Translations under genes and position numbers: made by a program | Shown: positions 1 through 8,423 of the stretch, in pieces | How positions within the stretch are numbered: the stretch's first letter is position 1 | Layout of the letters: each line of letters starts with the position of its first letter | The notes under the pieces: generated by a model | Databases searched by the model: none | Told to the model about the DNA's origin: nothing | The model's input: only the letters and a program-made list of their open reading frames with translations | Source: Corallococcus sp. AS-1-6 | Lineage (GTDB): Bacteria; Myxococcota; Myxococcia; Myxococcales; Myxococcaceae | Length of the DNA stretch: 52,000 bases | Direction: 5' to 3' | NCBI RefSeq assembly: GCF_020037015.1 | Contig: NZ_JAIQDE010000007.1 | Span: 307,886-359,885 of the forward strand

Positions 1-705
1 TTCCTCAGCCATGGCCACTCGGACCATGCGAGCGCGCTGGGTTCGCTGCTGGGCATCCGCGCGCTCGTGGGCAAGGGGCCGCCGTTCGTCTACCTGCCGG
101 CGGAGATTGAAGCGCCCGTGCAGGAGGCGCTCGCGGCCCTGGGGCGCCTGCACCGGATGAAGTCCGAGATCCGCACCGTCCCCCTGCGCCCCGGTGACAC
201 CGTGAAGGTGCAGCAGGACGTGTGGGTCCGCGCCTTTCGCACGCACCATCCCGTGCCTTCGCTGGGCTACCAGTTCCTCCGCCGCGTCGCGAAGCTCAAG
301 CCCGAGTTCCGCGAGCTGCCTCCGGCGGAGATCGGCCGCCGTCGTCAGGCTGGCGAGCCGCTGTTCGATGAAGTCGAACGCCTGGAGCTGGCCTACTGCA
401 CCGACACGCTCTCCAACGTCCTGGAGCGCCAACCGTCGTTGTTCGACAGCCGCGTGCTCATCCTCGAGTGCACGTTCATCGACGCGGAGCGCACCGTGCG
501 CGACGCGCAGGAGCGGGCCCACATCCACCTGGAGGAGATCGCCTCCATGGCGGACCGCTTCCAGAACGAGGCCCTGGTCCTGATGCATTTCAGTCAGGCT
601 TACAGCCCCGCGCAGGTCCACGCGACGCTCCAGGCCCGGCTGCCGGCATCGCTGCTCGAACGCGTGCGAGTCTTCGCGCCTGACGCCGGCCGCTGGTTCG
701 GTTGA
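1..705 (+). CDS. MBL-fold metallo-hydrolase, RNase Z-like (5' truncated)
   Basis: The reading frame is open from base 1 and already contains the zinc-binding motif HGHSDH (bases 10-27), so the start lies outside the window. Downstream the protein carries ECTF and LMHFS segments, which match the Asp/His metal-ligand regions in the C-terminal part of RNase Z-type beta-lactamase-fold enzymes. These enzymes are two-zinc phosphodiesterases, and RNase Z itself trims tRNA 3' ends. The stop lies 30 bases before the next start on the same strand. Whether this is true RNase Z (rnz) or a related MBL hydrolase cannot be decided without the N-terminus. Confidence 0.8.
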   Translation, partial: FLSHGHSDHASALGSLLGIRALVGKGPPFVYLPAEIEAPVQEALAALGRLHRMKSEIRTVPLRPGDTVKVQQDVWVRAFRTHHPVPSLGYQFLRRVAKLKPEFRELPPAEIGRRRQAGEPLFDEVERLELAYCTDTLSNVLERQPSLFDSRVLILECTFIDAERTVRDAQERAHIHLEEIASMADRFQNEALVLMHFSQAYSPAQVHATLQARLPASLLERVRVFAPDAGRWFG

Positions 706-735
706 CCCGTGGCGCCGGCCCTTCAGGAGGCCGCC

Positions 736-1896
736 ATGACGTCCGCATCCGCCCGCCACGTCCTCATCGCCGGAGCAGGCATTGGAGGCCTCACGCTGGC
801 CTGTGCCCTCCAGCGTGCGGGCCTTCGCGCCACCGTGTTCGAACGCGCCGAAGCCCTGCGGCCGGTGGGCGCGGGCCTCATCGTGCAGATGAACGCCGCG
901 CTGGCCCTGCGCCGCATCGGCCTGTGTGACGCCGTCGTCGCACAGGGCGAGCGCGCCGAGCGGACCCGCATCCTCGATTCGACGGGGGCTCGCATCACGG
1001 ACGTCGACGTGCGTTCGCTCCAGGAGGAACTGGATGCCCCGATGGTGGCCATGCACCGTGCGCGCCTCCAGGCCGTGCTCCGCGCTCACGCGGGCCCGGA
1101 GGAGGCCGTGCGGCTGGGTGTCAGCGTGACAGGCTTCCATGACGACGGCGCCCGCGTCACGGTGACGCTGTCCACGGGCGAGACGGTCTCCGGCGACGTC
1201 CTGGTGGGCGCGGACGGCCTGCGCTCCGCCGTGCGGTCGGGGCTGCTGGGCGAGCAGCCCACGCGTTACTCCGGCTACACCAGTTGGCGCGGTGTCTGTC
1301 CGGGCGCGGAGCTCGTGGAGCCGGGGTCGCTCAGCGAGACGTGGGGCCCCGGGGCCCGCTTCGGCATCGTGCCCATCGGCCATGGCGAGGTGTACTGGTT
1401 CGCCACGCTGAACGCTCCCGCGGGGGCGGAGGACGCGCCGGGACAGACGCTCGCCGTCCTCCAGGAGCGCTTCTCCGGATGGCACGCGCCCATCGCGCGG
1501 CTGCTCGCGGCGACGCCACCTGAACGCATCCTGCGCACGGACATCCACGACCGTCCTCCGGTGCGGCACTGGAGCCGGGGACGCGTGACGCTGCTGGGGG
1601 ACGCCGCGCATCCGATGACGCCGAACCTGGGGCAGGGCGGCTGTCAGGCCATCGAGGACGGCGTGGTGCTGGGAGAGTGCCTCGCGGCGCAGGGCAGCGT
1701 GGAGGACGCGCTGCGTGCCTATGAGTCCCGCCGGGTGAAGCGCGCCAATGCGTTTGTCGTGCGCTCACGGCAGGTAGGACGTGTGGCCCAGTGGGAGAAT
1801 GGAGCCGCGCGCTTTGTCCGCGATGCACTATTCCGGCGAGTCCCGCAGTCGGCCGCGAAACGTCAGCTTTGGACGCTGGTCCAAGGCATGCGCTGA
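736..1896 (+). CDS. FAD-dependent monooxygenase (aromatic hydroxylase fold)
   Basis: A 386-residue single-component flavoprotein. The N-terminus has the FAD Rossmann motif GAGIGG (residues 13-18) followed by an FER segment whose acidic residue fits the ribose-binding position. A DGLRSAVR segment (the DG motif) and GDAAHPMTPNLGQGG (the GD motif) complete the para-hydroxybenzoate-hydroxylase pattern. Family members use NAD(P)H and O2 to hydroxylate aromatic or polyene substrates. The ATG at 736 was chosen over the in-frame upstream GTG/ATG options because AGGAGG (725-730) precedes it by five bases. The substrate is not evident, and the neighbours do not form a recognisable pathway. Confidence 0.85.
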   Translation: MTSASARHVLIAGAGIGGLTLACALQRAGLRATVFERAEALRPVGAGLIVQMNAALALRRIGLCDAVVAQGERAERTRILDSTGARITDVDVRSLQEELDAPMVAMHRARLQAVLRAHAGPEEAVRLGVSVTGFHDDGARVTVTLSTGETVSGDVLVGADGLRSAVRSGLLGEQPTRYSGYTSWRGVCPGAELVEPGSLSETWGPGARFGIVPIGHGEVYWFATLNAPAGAEDAPGQTLAVLQERFSGWHAPIARLLAATPPERILRTDIHDRPPVRHWSRGRVTLLGDAAHPMTPNLGQGGCQAIEDGVVLGECLAAQGSVEDALRAYESRRVKRANAFVVRSRQVGRVAQWENGAARFVRDALFRRVPQSAAKRQLWTLVQGMR

Positions 1897-1963
1897 CACG
1901 AATCAAGCTCTGTAGAGTCTGTCTTTGCCAGGGATGCGCAGCCTGCCCTGGCGGGGGGAACTC

Positions 1964-2473
1964 ATGCAGACAAATCCCACGCGGCTTGCCGCCCTGGTCC
2001 TCGTGTCCGCGGCTTCCTGTCAACGCACGGAGACTCCGGTGTCCGCCGCGCCGCTGGCCGCTCCCAACGTCGTCACCGGGGGACAGGATGCCGGAGCCGC
2101 TGACGTCAACGCCCGCATCCAGCGCATCCTCGGTGAGCCCGCGAAGTACGAGCAGGCGTTCGCGGCGTTCCAGCAGGCGGTGGCCACGCACGACGTGAAG
2201 GCGGTCGCCGCCATGGTGGCGTATCCGTTCACCGCGACCGTGGGCGGCAGGAAGGTGAAGCTGCCAGACGCCGCGGCGTTCGTGAGGCACTACGACGTCA
2301 TCGTCACGCCAGCCATCGCCAGGGTCATCACCCGGCAGCGCTACGCGGACCTCTTCGTCAACGCTGACGGCGTGATGTTCGGCCAGGGGGAGGCCTGGCT
2401 CAACGGCATCTGCAAGGACGCCGCGTGCAAGGACTTCGACGTCCGGGTGATCGCCATCCAATCCGCGAACTGA
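1964..2473 (+). CDS. hypothetical lipoprotein
   Basis: About 169 residues from the ATG at 1964, which follows a GGGGGGAA Shine-Dalgarno-like run. The N-terminus has a short basic start, a hydrophobic stretch and Cys in VSAASC, a weak lipobox, so membrane anchoring is likely. The mature part begins with an Ala/Pro linker, then a helical segment with FAAFQQAVATHDVKAVA, the kind of sequence seen at the start of NTF2/SnoaL-like domains. I do not recognise a specific family. Its TGA abuts the reverse stop of the following convergent hydrolase with no spacer (TGATCA). Confidence 0.65.
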   Translation: MQTNPTRLAALVLVSAASCQRTETPVSAAPLAAPNVVTGGQDAGAADVNARIQRILGEPAKYEQAFAAFQQAVATHDVKAVAAMVAYPFTATVGGRKVKLPDAAAFVRHYDVIVTPAIARVITRQRYADLFVNADGVMFGQGEAWLNGICKDAACKDFDVRVIAIQSAN

Positions 2474-3238
2474 TCAGGACCGCGAGACGGAGGCGAGGAA
2501 CGGCAGGACGTGGGGCAGCACCTTGGGCGCCTTCGCCCAGGCTCCGCCGTGGTCGGCGTGCTCGATGGTCGCGAACGCCGCGCCGGCCCGCCGCGCCACG
2601 GCCTTCATGGAGTCGTGGTACGGATCCAGCGCGCCGCAATAGAGCAGCCCCGGCTTGCTGGAGCCCACCAGCGCCTCGTCCAGGCCCGCCGACGTCTCAC
2701 AGGCCTTCATGCACAGCCGGAGCGCGTCCAGGTCTCCCGCGTCGATGGCCTCCGCCAGCTCCGGCGCACGCCGTGCTCCCAGGAGGAGCACCTGGAACCA
2801 GTCCACGGTCGTCCCAGGCTTGAGCTGCTTCTCCAGGGCCGCGTAGGCCACGGGCAGGCCCACCGCCGGATCCCAGCCGCCCACCACGTAGGACGCCAGC
2901 CGCTCCGGCGCGAAGGACGCCAGACCACACACCGTCCAGCCGCCCATCGAATAGCCCCACGCGTGCGCCCGGTCGATGGAGAGCGTGTCGAGCACCGACA
3001 GCGCGTCCTCCACGCGATGCCTCAGCGCGTAGGACTCCAGGTCGTGCGGTGTGTCGCTCTGGCCGTGCCCCAGCGAGTCGAAGGTCACCACCGTGTACGC
3101 ATCCGTCAGCGCGGGCACGTACCCCTTGAGCGTCCAGTGCGAGCCCACCTGGAGCAGGCCGTGCAGGAGCAGCAGGGGAGGGCCGTGGCCCTGGACCTCG
3201 TAGTGGATGCGGCGGCCGGACCTCGTCGCGAAGGGCAT
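2474..3238 (-). CDS. alpha/beta hydrolase
   Basis: A 254-residue soluble alpha/beta-hydrolase. The oxyanion region is LLLLHGLL near residue 25, the nucleophile elbow is GYSMGG with Ser97, the acid is probably the Asp in GALDPYHDS, and the catalytic His lies in the EHADHGG segment near the C-terminus. FDSLGHGQSD is the usual strand-4 loop of this family. There is no signal peptide. The ester or other substrate is unknown. The gene starts 14 bases downstream of the DUF4139 pair on the same strand, so it may be co-transcribed with them. Confidence 0.85.
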   Translation of the reverse strand: MPFATRSGRRIHYEVQGHGPPLLLLHGLLQVGSHWTLKGYVPALTDAYTVVTFDSLGHGQSDTPHDLESYALRHRVEDALSVLDTLSIDRAHAWGYSMGGWTVCGLASFAPERLASYVVGGWDPAVGLPVAYAALEKQLKPGTTVDWFQVLLLGARRAPELAEAIDAGDLDALRLCMKACETSAGLDEALVGSSKPGLLYCGALDPYHDSMKAVARRAGAAFATIEHADHGGAWAKAPKVLPHVLPFLASVSRS

Positions 3239-3252
3239 GGCGTGGCGATCCC

Positions 3253-4812
3253 CTAGATGCCCGAAACCTTCGCGGCGCTGGCCACCGTGAAGCCGAAGGC
3301 CACCGTCTGGCGGGAGCGCGGCGGCACGCTCAGCTCGAAGCGCACGATGCCCTCGTCGCTCACCTTCGTGGGCGCGGGCTTCGTGGCGTCCTTGAGCAGC
3401 GCCACCTCCACGGCCTCCACCTCCGACACCGGCATGCGCTCCTCCACCGCGAGCGCCGCGGGCTTCGCGCCCATGTTGGAGACGAACAGCTTCACCTTCT
3501 GCGTCCGCGTGCGCCGGCCGGTGATGCGGGCCACCTCCTCGCCCACGTCCACCTGCCTCGACACGCGCAGGGAGTCCTCGCTGCCGAAGCCCAGCTTCAC
3601 GCGCTCGCCCCGGCCCGCGAACTTGAGCTGCGCGCGGCCCACGTAGCCGTTGGCGCGCACCAGGTCCACCGGACCCGCGAGCAACACCGCCGGCCCCGTG
3701 TTGTCGAACTTCGCCACGCGGTGCACCAGCGGTGACTGCTCCGGGCAGGCCACCAGCTCCGACGTGGCCGGCGAGGTGAACGCGAACAGCGCCACGCGGT
3801 GCGCCTCGCCATCCGACGGCACCGTGGCCTTGTGCGGCGCGGCCAGCGTCACGGGTTCGCCGCCGTCATCCATGCCGGGCAGCGCGTCCGCCGCCTTCGC
3901 CGCTCCCGCTTCGCCCGTCTCCTGGAGCGACTCCTCGCGCAGGGTGACGTCCACCACCTGCTTCTCGCGCGACGTCTTCTCCCGCAGGGAGAGCCAGTCC
4001 TCCGTGAGCCGGGGCGGCGTGGCGCCCAGCGTGGGCCGCGCCGTGGAGAAGGCCAGCGTCACGTCCTTCCACGCCTCGCCGGTGTTCTGCCAGACCACCG
4101 CCTCACACTCCAACCTCACCGAGGACTCCGCCTCCGAGAGGCCCAGCACCGCGCGGTAGGCCGGCCGCCACGCGGCGCACGGCACCAGGTAGCTGAGCGT
4201 CAACGTCGCCTCACCGCCCGGGGCGTGGCTCACGTCCAGCTCAGCGCGCACGTCCAGCGTGGGCTCCGGCATCTCCGTGCGCGACAGCACGTCGCGGGTC
4301 TCCTGGATGTGCTGCCGCTCCAGGCGCCCCAGGTCACGGCGGGCCTGCCGCAGGTGATCGTCGGTCGCGGTCTGCTCCTGGCGGACCGTCGCCAACTGCT
4401 CCTTCCACTTCACCGGATCCGCTTCACCGGCGCCGGTGCGCTCGGAGATGGCGCGGAGGATGTCCCGGCGCGCGGTCTCCAGCAGGACGTGCTTCGCCTC
4501 CAGGCGCCGGACCTCCGCCTGGGCGCGTGCCAGCACCTGCTCGCGCTCGAAGGCGCGGCGGGCCAGCTCCGAGTGGTGCTCGCGCAGCGCTTCGGGCAGC
4601 ACGGCGCGCATCGAGCGGCGCAGGCTGGCCTGGGTCACCATGCCTCCGGTGAGCTTCGCCTGGAGCGAGCGGTCCACCGCCACCGCCGGCAGCCCGTCCA
4701 CCACGAGGCGGCAGGGGCCCGGGGGCAGCGTCACCGTGCCGCTGCGCTCGACGAGCGCCCGGTCCTCCAGGACCGTCACCTTGATCAGGGGCAACAGAAT
4801 GGAAGTGCGCAT
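3253..4812 (-). CDS. DUF4139 (mucoidy inhibitor MuiA-like) protein, second of a pair
   Basis: 519 residues from the ATG at 4812. The N-terminal part (residues ~5-100) resembles DUF4140, with IKVTVLEDRALVERSG and an LPPGP turn. A coiled-coil-like Arg/Glu/Gln-rich stretch follows, then a C-terminal DUF4139 beta domain with LSYLVPCAAWRPAYRAVL and EDWLSL. The family's role is not settled. MuiA homologues have been linked to mucoid phenotypes, but no reaction is known. No signal peptide is visible. Its start overlaps the stop of the upstream paralogue by one base (TGATG), so the two are translationally coupled. Confidence 0.75.
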   Translation of the reverse strand: MRTSILLPLIKVTVLEDRALVERSGTVTLPPGPCRLVVDGLPAVAVDRSLQAKLTGGMVTQASLRRSMRAVLPEALREHHSELARRAFEREQVLARAQAEVRRLEAKHVLLETARRDILRAISERTGAGEADPVKWKEQLATVRQEQTATDDHLRQARRDLGRLERQHIQETRDVLSRTEMPEPTLDVRAELDVSHAPGGEATLTLSYLVPCAAWRPAYRAVLGLSEAESSVRLECEAVVWQNTGEAWKDVTLAFSTARPTLGATPPRLTEDWLSLREKTSREKQVVDVTLREESLQETGEAGAAKAADALPGMDDGGEPVTLAAPHKATVPSDGEAHRVALFAFTSPATSELVACPEQSPLVHRVAKFDNTGPAVLLAGPVDLVRANGYVGRAQLKFAGRGERVKLGFGSEDSLRVSRQVDVGEEVARITGRRTRTQKVKLFVSNMGAKPAALAVEERMPVSEVEAVEVALLKDATKPAPTKVSDEGIVRFELSVPPRSRQTVAFGFTVASAAKVSGI

Positions 4813-7034
4813 CACGTCCTCCGGTTCCCGCCGTTCAGCATCTTGCTGGCGGGCAGCTTCACGACCCACGTCGCCTTCATCGAACGCTTCTCTCCCGCGG
4901 GGACGCTCACGCGCCACACGCGCTCGCCCTCCACCGCCTCTTCACCCGGCAGCGGCGTGGGCTTCTGCCAGGGCGGCACCACCTCCGACTCCTCCACCTT
5001 GATGTCCTTCTGGGATTCGGGGACCGCGCTGATCCGCTCGGAGATGGCGATGTTCGCGGCGCGGGAGAGGTGGTTGGCCACCTCCACGGAGACGTGGTGC
5101 GTGAGCACCGTGCTGTTTCCGAACATGCCGCCCGAGGCCTCGTCGAAGCGGGTGTTGCGCGCCACCTGGAGCGCCTCCTCCACGCCCAGGCCCAGCCGCT
5201 GCGTCTCGCCCGGCCCCAGCGTGGGCATGGGCGACGTCATCAGGAACTCGTCGCCGAGCGTCACGTCCACCGGCCCGGCGAGCAGCGGATGCTGCGAGGC
5301 ATTGTCCAGGCGCACCGTGCGGAAGACGCGAGGCTCCACGGAGGGCACGCACACGTACTCGGCCTTGAGCTCCAGGGGCACCGTCAGCATGGGCACGGTG
5401 TGCCACGCGCCATCGGACGGCACGTCCGCGACGGCCTCCGCGTCGAAGCGCGCGTCGAAGTGCCGGGCTGACTCGCGCGGCGGCACGGCCCAGGAGGGGG
5501 GCGCCACGCTGCTCACGGACTCGGCGATGACGAAGGCCTGGGCCTCCAGGCGCACGACCTCCACCTGAAGGCTCACGGACGTGATGGACAGCATCGCCTG
5601 GGAGACGAGCGCGGAGCGGGGACGCAACCGGCCGCGCTGCCCCGGAGAGGCCGCGGAGGCCAGCGTCAGCGAGTCGTAGTCGAACAGACCCTCCGCCGGC
5701 TCCAGGCCCGCCGCGCTCCGGTGCTCATCGCCAGCGCCGCCCTCTTCTTCATCCATCAACATGTCCGCCATCGGGGCGTCATCGAAGTCATCCTCCGAGA
5801 CCGCGCGCTTCTTGCTGCGCATGCGGTCCATGCCGCCACCGCCGCGGGGCGGGGGCATGCTCGGTGCCGGAGCGGCGCTGGGGACGTTGCGGCTGGGCGC
5901 CGAGGGACGAGCCCCTCCCAGAAAGGCTCCCGAAGCCTTCGGCGCAGCCATGGGCGGAGGCGGCGCGGACACGCTGGGCGGCGCTCCTGGCGGGCCTCCG
6001 AACGAGGCCGATTCCTTGTAGAGTTCCTCCTGCTCGTAAGCGCCTTTCGCCATCTCCGGCGCGGGCATGGGCGGCGGTTGGGGCTTTTGGGGGACGGGCT
6101 CCGGCCGGGGAACGCGCAGCGCGTCGTAGCCCGCGAACAGCTCCTCCAGGCCCGGCGCGGGTTCACGCCACCCCGAGCGGGCGGGGGGCGGCTGGCTGCG
6201 GCCGATGCGCAGCGATTTGAGCTCCGGCACCTCCGCGCGCCGCTCCAGACTCGCGGTGGAGACCGCCAGCCGCACGCCCGTCCAGTCCTCTCCGGTCCGC
6301 TGGACGACGGCGGCGCGCATGCGCAGCGTGCCTTCCACCAGCGTGCGCGGGAGGCGCAGGTCATAGGTGGGCACCCAGCGCGCGCCGGCCACCGCGTACT
6401 CCAGCACCAGCCGCGCGTCCGCGGTCGCGGCGATGGGGCCGGACAGCGTCAGCAGCGCCGCGCGGAACAGCCGGGCGCGGTCCACGCTCCGCGCGGAGGA
6501 CAGCTCCTGGACGCGGCGGCGGCGGAGCTCCAGCTCGTTCGTGGCGTCGCGGTGCTGGCGCGCCAGGTCCAGCTCCTGGGCCTGCAGCTCCGCCAGCTCC
6601 GCGTCCACGAAGCCCGTGAGGGACAGCATCGCGGTCAGCGGTGCCTCGCGCGGGGGATGGCCCTTGCGCTGGGCCGGCCAGGTGGGAGCCAGGCCGCGCA
6701 GCGCCGCGATCTCCGAGCGGACCCGCTCCAGCCGCCCATGCACCGCCGCCAGCGAGGCCTCCGCCGCTTCGAGCGCGTGCTGTTCCGCGGGCAGCTCCGA
6801 CTCCGGCGGCATCCGCACGTCGAACGTGGGCTTGAGGTCGCGGACGAGGAGCTCCGGCGGGCCCTCCACCACCCGGGCGCGCAGCGAGCCCGTGCGCAGG
6901 GCCAGCGGAAGGCCGTCGATGCGGACCTGCCCGGGCAGGTGTCCGTTCTCGGGCGAGAGCACGAACGCGCGCGTGCACAGCGCGCCCTCGGCGTGAACGG
7001 TGACGGATTCCAGGACGGACGGTACGACGCGCAT
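4812..7034 (-). CDS. DUF4139 (MuiA-like) protein with proline/acid-rich insert
   Basis: 740 residues. The ATG at 7034 was taken because the DUF4140-like segment SVTVHAEGALCTRAF follows at once, and the upstream extension looks non-coding. The middle has the family signature GARWVPTYDLRLPRTLVEG and EDWTGVRLAVSTASL. Between this and the C-terminal half lies a long low-complexity stretch (about bases 5690-6180) rich in Pro, Gly, Ala and Met and ending in an acidic DEEEGG run. The C-terminal domain has LAGPVDV and FLMTSPMPTLGPGE. It is longer than the adjacent paralogue because of this insert, which may be a flexible spacer. Function is unknown. Confidence 0.75.
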   Translation of the reverse strand: MRVVPSVLESVTVHAEGALCTRAFVLSPENGHLPGQVRIDGLPLALRTGSLRARVVEGPPELLVRDLKPTFDVRMPPESELPAEQHALEAAEASLAAVHGRLERVRSEIAALRGLAPTWPAQRKGHPPREAPLTAMLSLTGFVDAELAELQAQELDLARQHRDATNELELRRRRVQELSSARSVDRARLFRAALLTLSGPIAATADARLVLEYAVAGARWVPTYDLRLPRTLVEGTLRMRAAVVQRTGEDWTGVRLAVSTASLERRAEVPELKSLRIGRSQPPPARSGWREPAPGLEELFAGYDALRVPRPEPVPQKPQPPPMPAPEMAKGAYEQEELYKESASFGGPPGAPPSVSAPPPPMAAPKASGAFLGGARPSAPSRNVPSAAPAPSMPPPRGGGGMDRMRSKKRAVSEDDFDDAPMADMLMDEEEGGAGDEHRSAAGLEPAEGLFDYDSLTLASAASPGQRGRLRPRSALVSQAMLSITSVSLQVEVVRLEAQAFVIAESVSSVAPPSWAVPPRESARHFDARFDAEAVADVPSDGAWHTVPMLTVPLELKAEYVCVPSVEPRVFRTVRLDNASQHPLLAGPVDVTLGDEFLMTSPMPTLGPGETQRLGLGVEEALQVARNTRFDEASGGMFGNSTVLTHHVSVEVANHLSRAANIAISERISAVPESQKDIKVEESEVVPPWQKPTPLPGEEAVEGERVWRVSVPAGEKRSMKATWVVKLPASKMLNGGNRRT

Positions 7035-7365
7035 GAGCCCCCTCTTCCGTGGAGAGGCCCGCAGGCTACTCCGAGGCCGCCGCGAATGGCGACCTGGAGA
7101 GAAGGGGGCAAGAACTTTCAGGGCCCGGCTCACGCTCCGCGCCGTGGGGGCGTGCACGCCCAGAACGCGGTTGACGGCGTGCGCGCGGATCATGTGCGTG
7201 TCCGGCGTCTGGGATTGGCAACGTCGAATGCACGGGACCGGGGGGCGCCATCCCGCGCGACCGCATCGTCTGTCTTGAGGGCGAGGGGATTCAGTGGGAG
7301 ATGGAATTTTGCGATGAGTAACAGCCAGTCATCATGGGCAGGCTTGATTTCGTTCCGTTGTCACG
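7035..7365. other. 331-base divergent intergenic region
   Basis: This gap separates the start of the DUF4139 operon (leftward) from the lipoprotein hydrolase/thiaminase-like unit (rightward), so it must hold promoters for both. I see no convincing ORF. The clearest element is a perfect 14-base palindrome, GGGCGTGCACGCCC, at 7148-7161. The part nearest 7300-7365 is poorer in GC than the surroundings, as expected for a promoter, but I cannot point to a convincing -35/-10 pair. Confidence 0.6.
7148..7161. promoter_or_regulatory. perfect 14-bp palindrome, possible operator
   Basis: GGGCGTGCACGCCC reads the same on both strands and lies in the divergent gap between the DUF4139 pair and the lipoprotein unit. 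Such symmetry fits a dimeric repressor site, but in GC-rich DNA a chance palindrome of this length is possible. Confidence 0.25.
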
Positions 7366-8382
7366 GTGTTCATGCAAAGCTTGCCGTCCATGCGAACGTC
7401 CTGGTTACGTCTGTCTTGGGTGCTGTTGCTTTCCGCCTGTGCGACCACGCCGCCCCCGCCCCCCGGCGGCACGGCGGATCCGCTGCACCGGGTGAGCCGG
7501 GTGCGGGTGGCGCCGGAGGTCGAACTGGAGGTGCTCGACTTTGGCGGCAAGGGGCCGGCGCTGGTGTTCCTGCCGGGCATGGGGAGCACGGCGCATGTCT
7601 ATGACGTGCTGGCGCCGGAGTTCATCGCCACGCACCACGTCTATGCCTTCACCCGGCGCGGCTTCGGCGCGTCGAGCTGGCCGGCCACCGGCTACGACAG
7701 CGCGACGTTGGGGCATGACGTGCTGGCCGCGATGGATGGCCTGGGGCTCGCGAAGGCGACGCTCGTGGGGCACTCGCTCGCGGGGGACGAGCTGAACTGG
7801 ATGGGCCTGAACCATCCGGAGCGGGTGGAGGCGCTCATCTTCCTGGACGCCACGGACAACAAGGGAGAGATCGCGGAGTTCCTCAAGCCCGGTCCGCTGC
7901 CGCCGCTGCCGTTCACCGTGCTCGACGGGCAGCCGTCACGTGAGGCGGTGACGGCGCTGCTCGCGCGCGACCTGGGCGGTCCGTTCCCGCCGCATGAGAT
8001 TGATCAGGCATTTGAGTTCGACGCAGCCACGGGCGCGTACCTGCGCTACCATCGCATGCCGGAGGCGACGGAGCAGTGCATCCGGGGCGCCGCCTTGCCG
8101 GACTACGCGAAGCTGCGCGGGCCCGTGCTGGCCATCTCCGACGATCTGGCCTTCGCGGCCTGGGTGGAGCATCTGGCCCAGGCGGAGAACCTCCCCGGGG
8201 ACCTGCGCGAGCGGGCCCGCGCGTTCCTGCCGGAGCTGCGCCAGCGCGAGGCCGCCCAGGAAGCGCTGCTCAAGAGCCTGCCGAACTGGAAGGTCGTGAC
8301 GCTCCCCGGCGCGGGCCACTACCTCTGGCTCCCGCGACAGGCGGAGGTCATCTCCGAGATGCGCGCGTTCCTCGCGCGATAG
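7366..8382 (+). CDS. alpha/beta hydrolase lipoprotein
   Basis: 338 residues from ATG 7366; ATG 7390 is an equally good start, and neither has a clear ribosome site. The N-terminus is a lipoprotein signal ending in LLLSAC, so the enzyme is predicted to be lipid-anchored outside the cytoplasm. The mature part is an alpha/beta hydrolase with VFLPGMGS (oxyanion loop), RRGFGASS, the nucleophile elbow GHSLAGDE and a C-terminal GAGHYLWLP that supplies the His. The thiaminase-like lipoprotein gene starts 41 bases downstream on the same strand, which suggests a two-gene secreted unit. The substrate is unknown. Confidence 0.8.
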   Translation: MFMQSLPSMRTSWLRLSWVLLLSACATTPPPPPGGTADPLHRVSRVRVAPEVELEVLDFGGKGPALVFLPGMGSTAHVYDVLAPEFIATHHVYAFTRRGFGASSWPATGYDSATLGHDVLAAMDGLGLAKATLVGHSLAGDELNWMGLNHPERVEALIFLDATDNKGEIAEFLKPGPLPPLPFTVLDGQPSREAVTALLARDLGGPFPPHEIDQAFEFDAATGAYLRYHRMPEATEQCIRGAALPDYAKLRGPVLAISDDLAFAAWVEHLAQAENLPGDLRERARAFLPELRQREAAQEALLKSLPNWKVVTLPGAGHYLWLPRQAEVISEMRAFLAR

Positions 8383-8423
8383 GTCTTCACCCCACCGGCA
8401 TCACCCCCGAGAGGTCACCTGCA

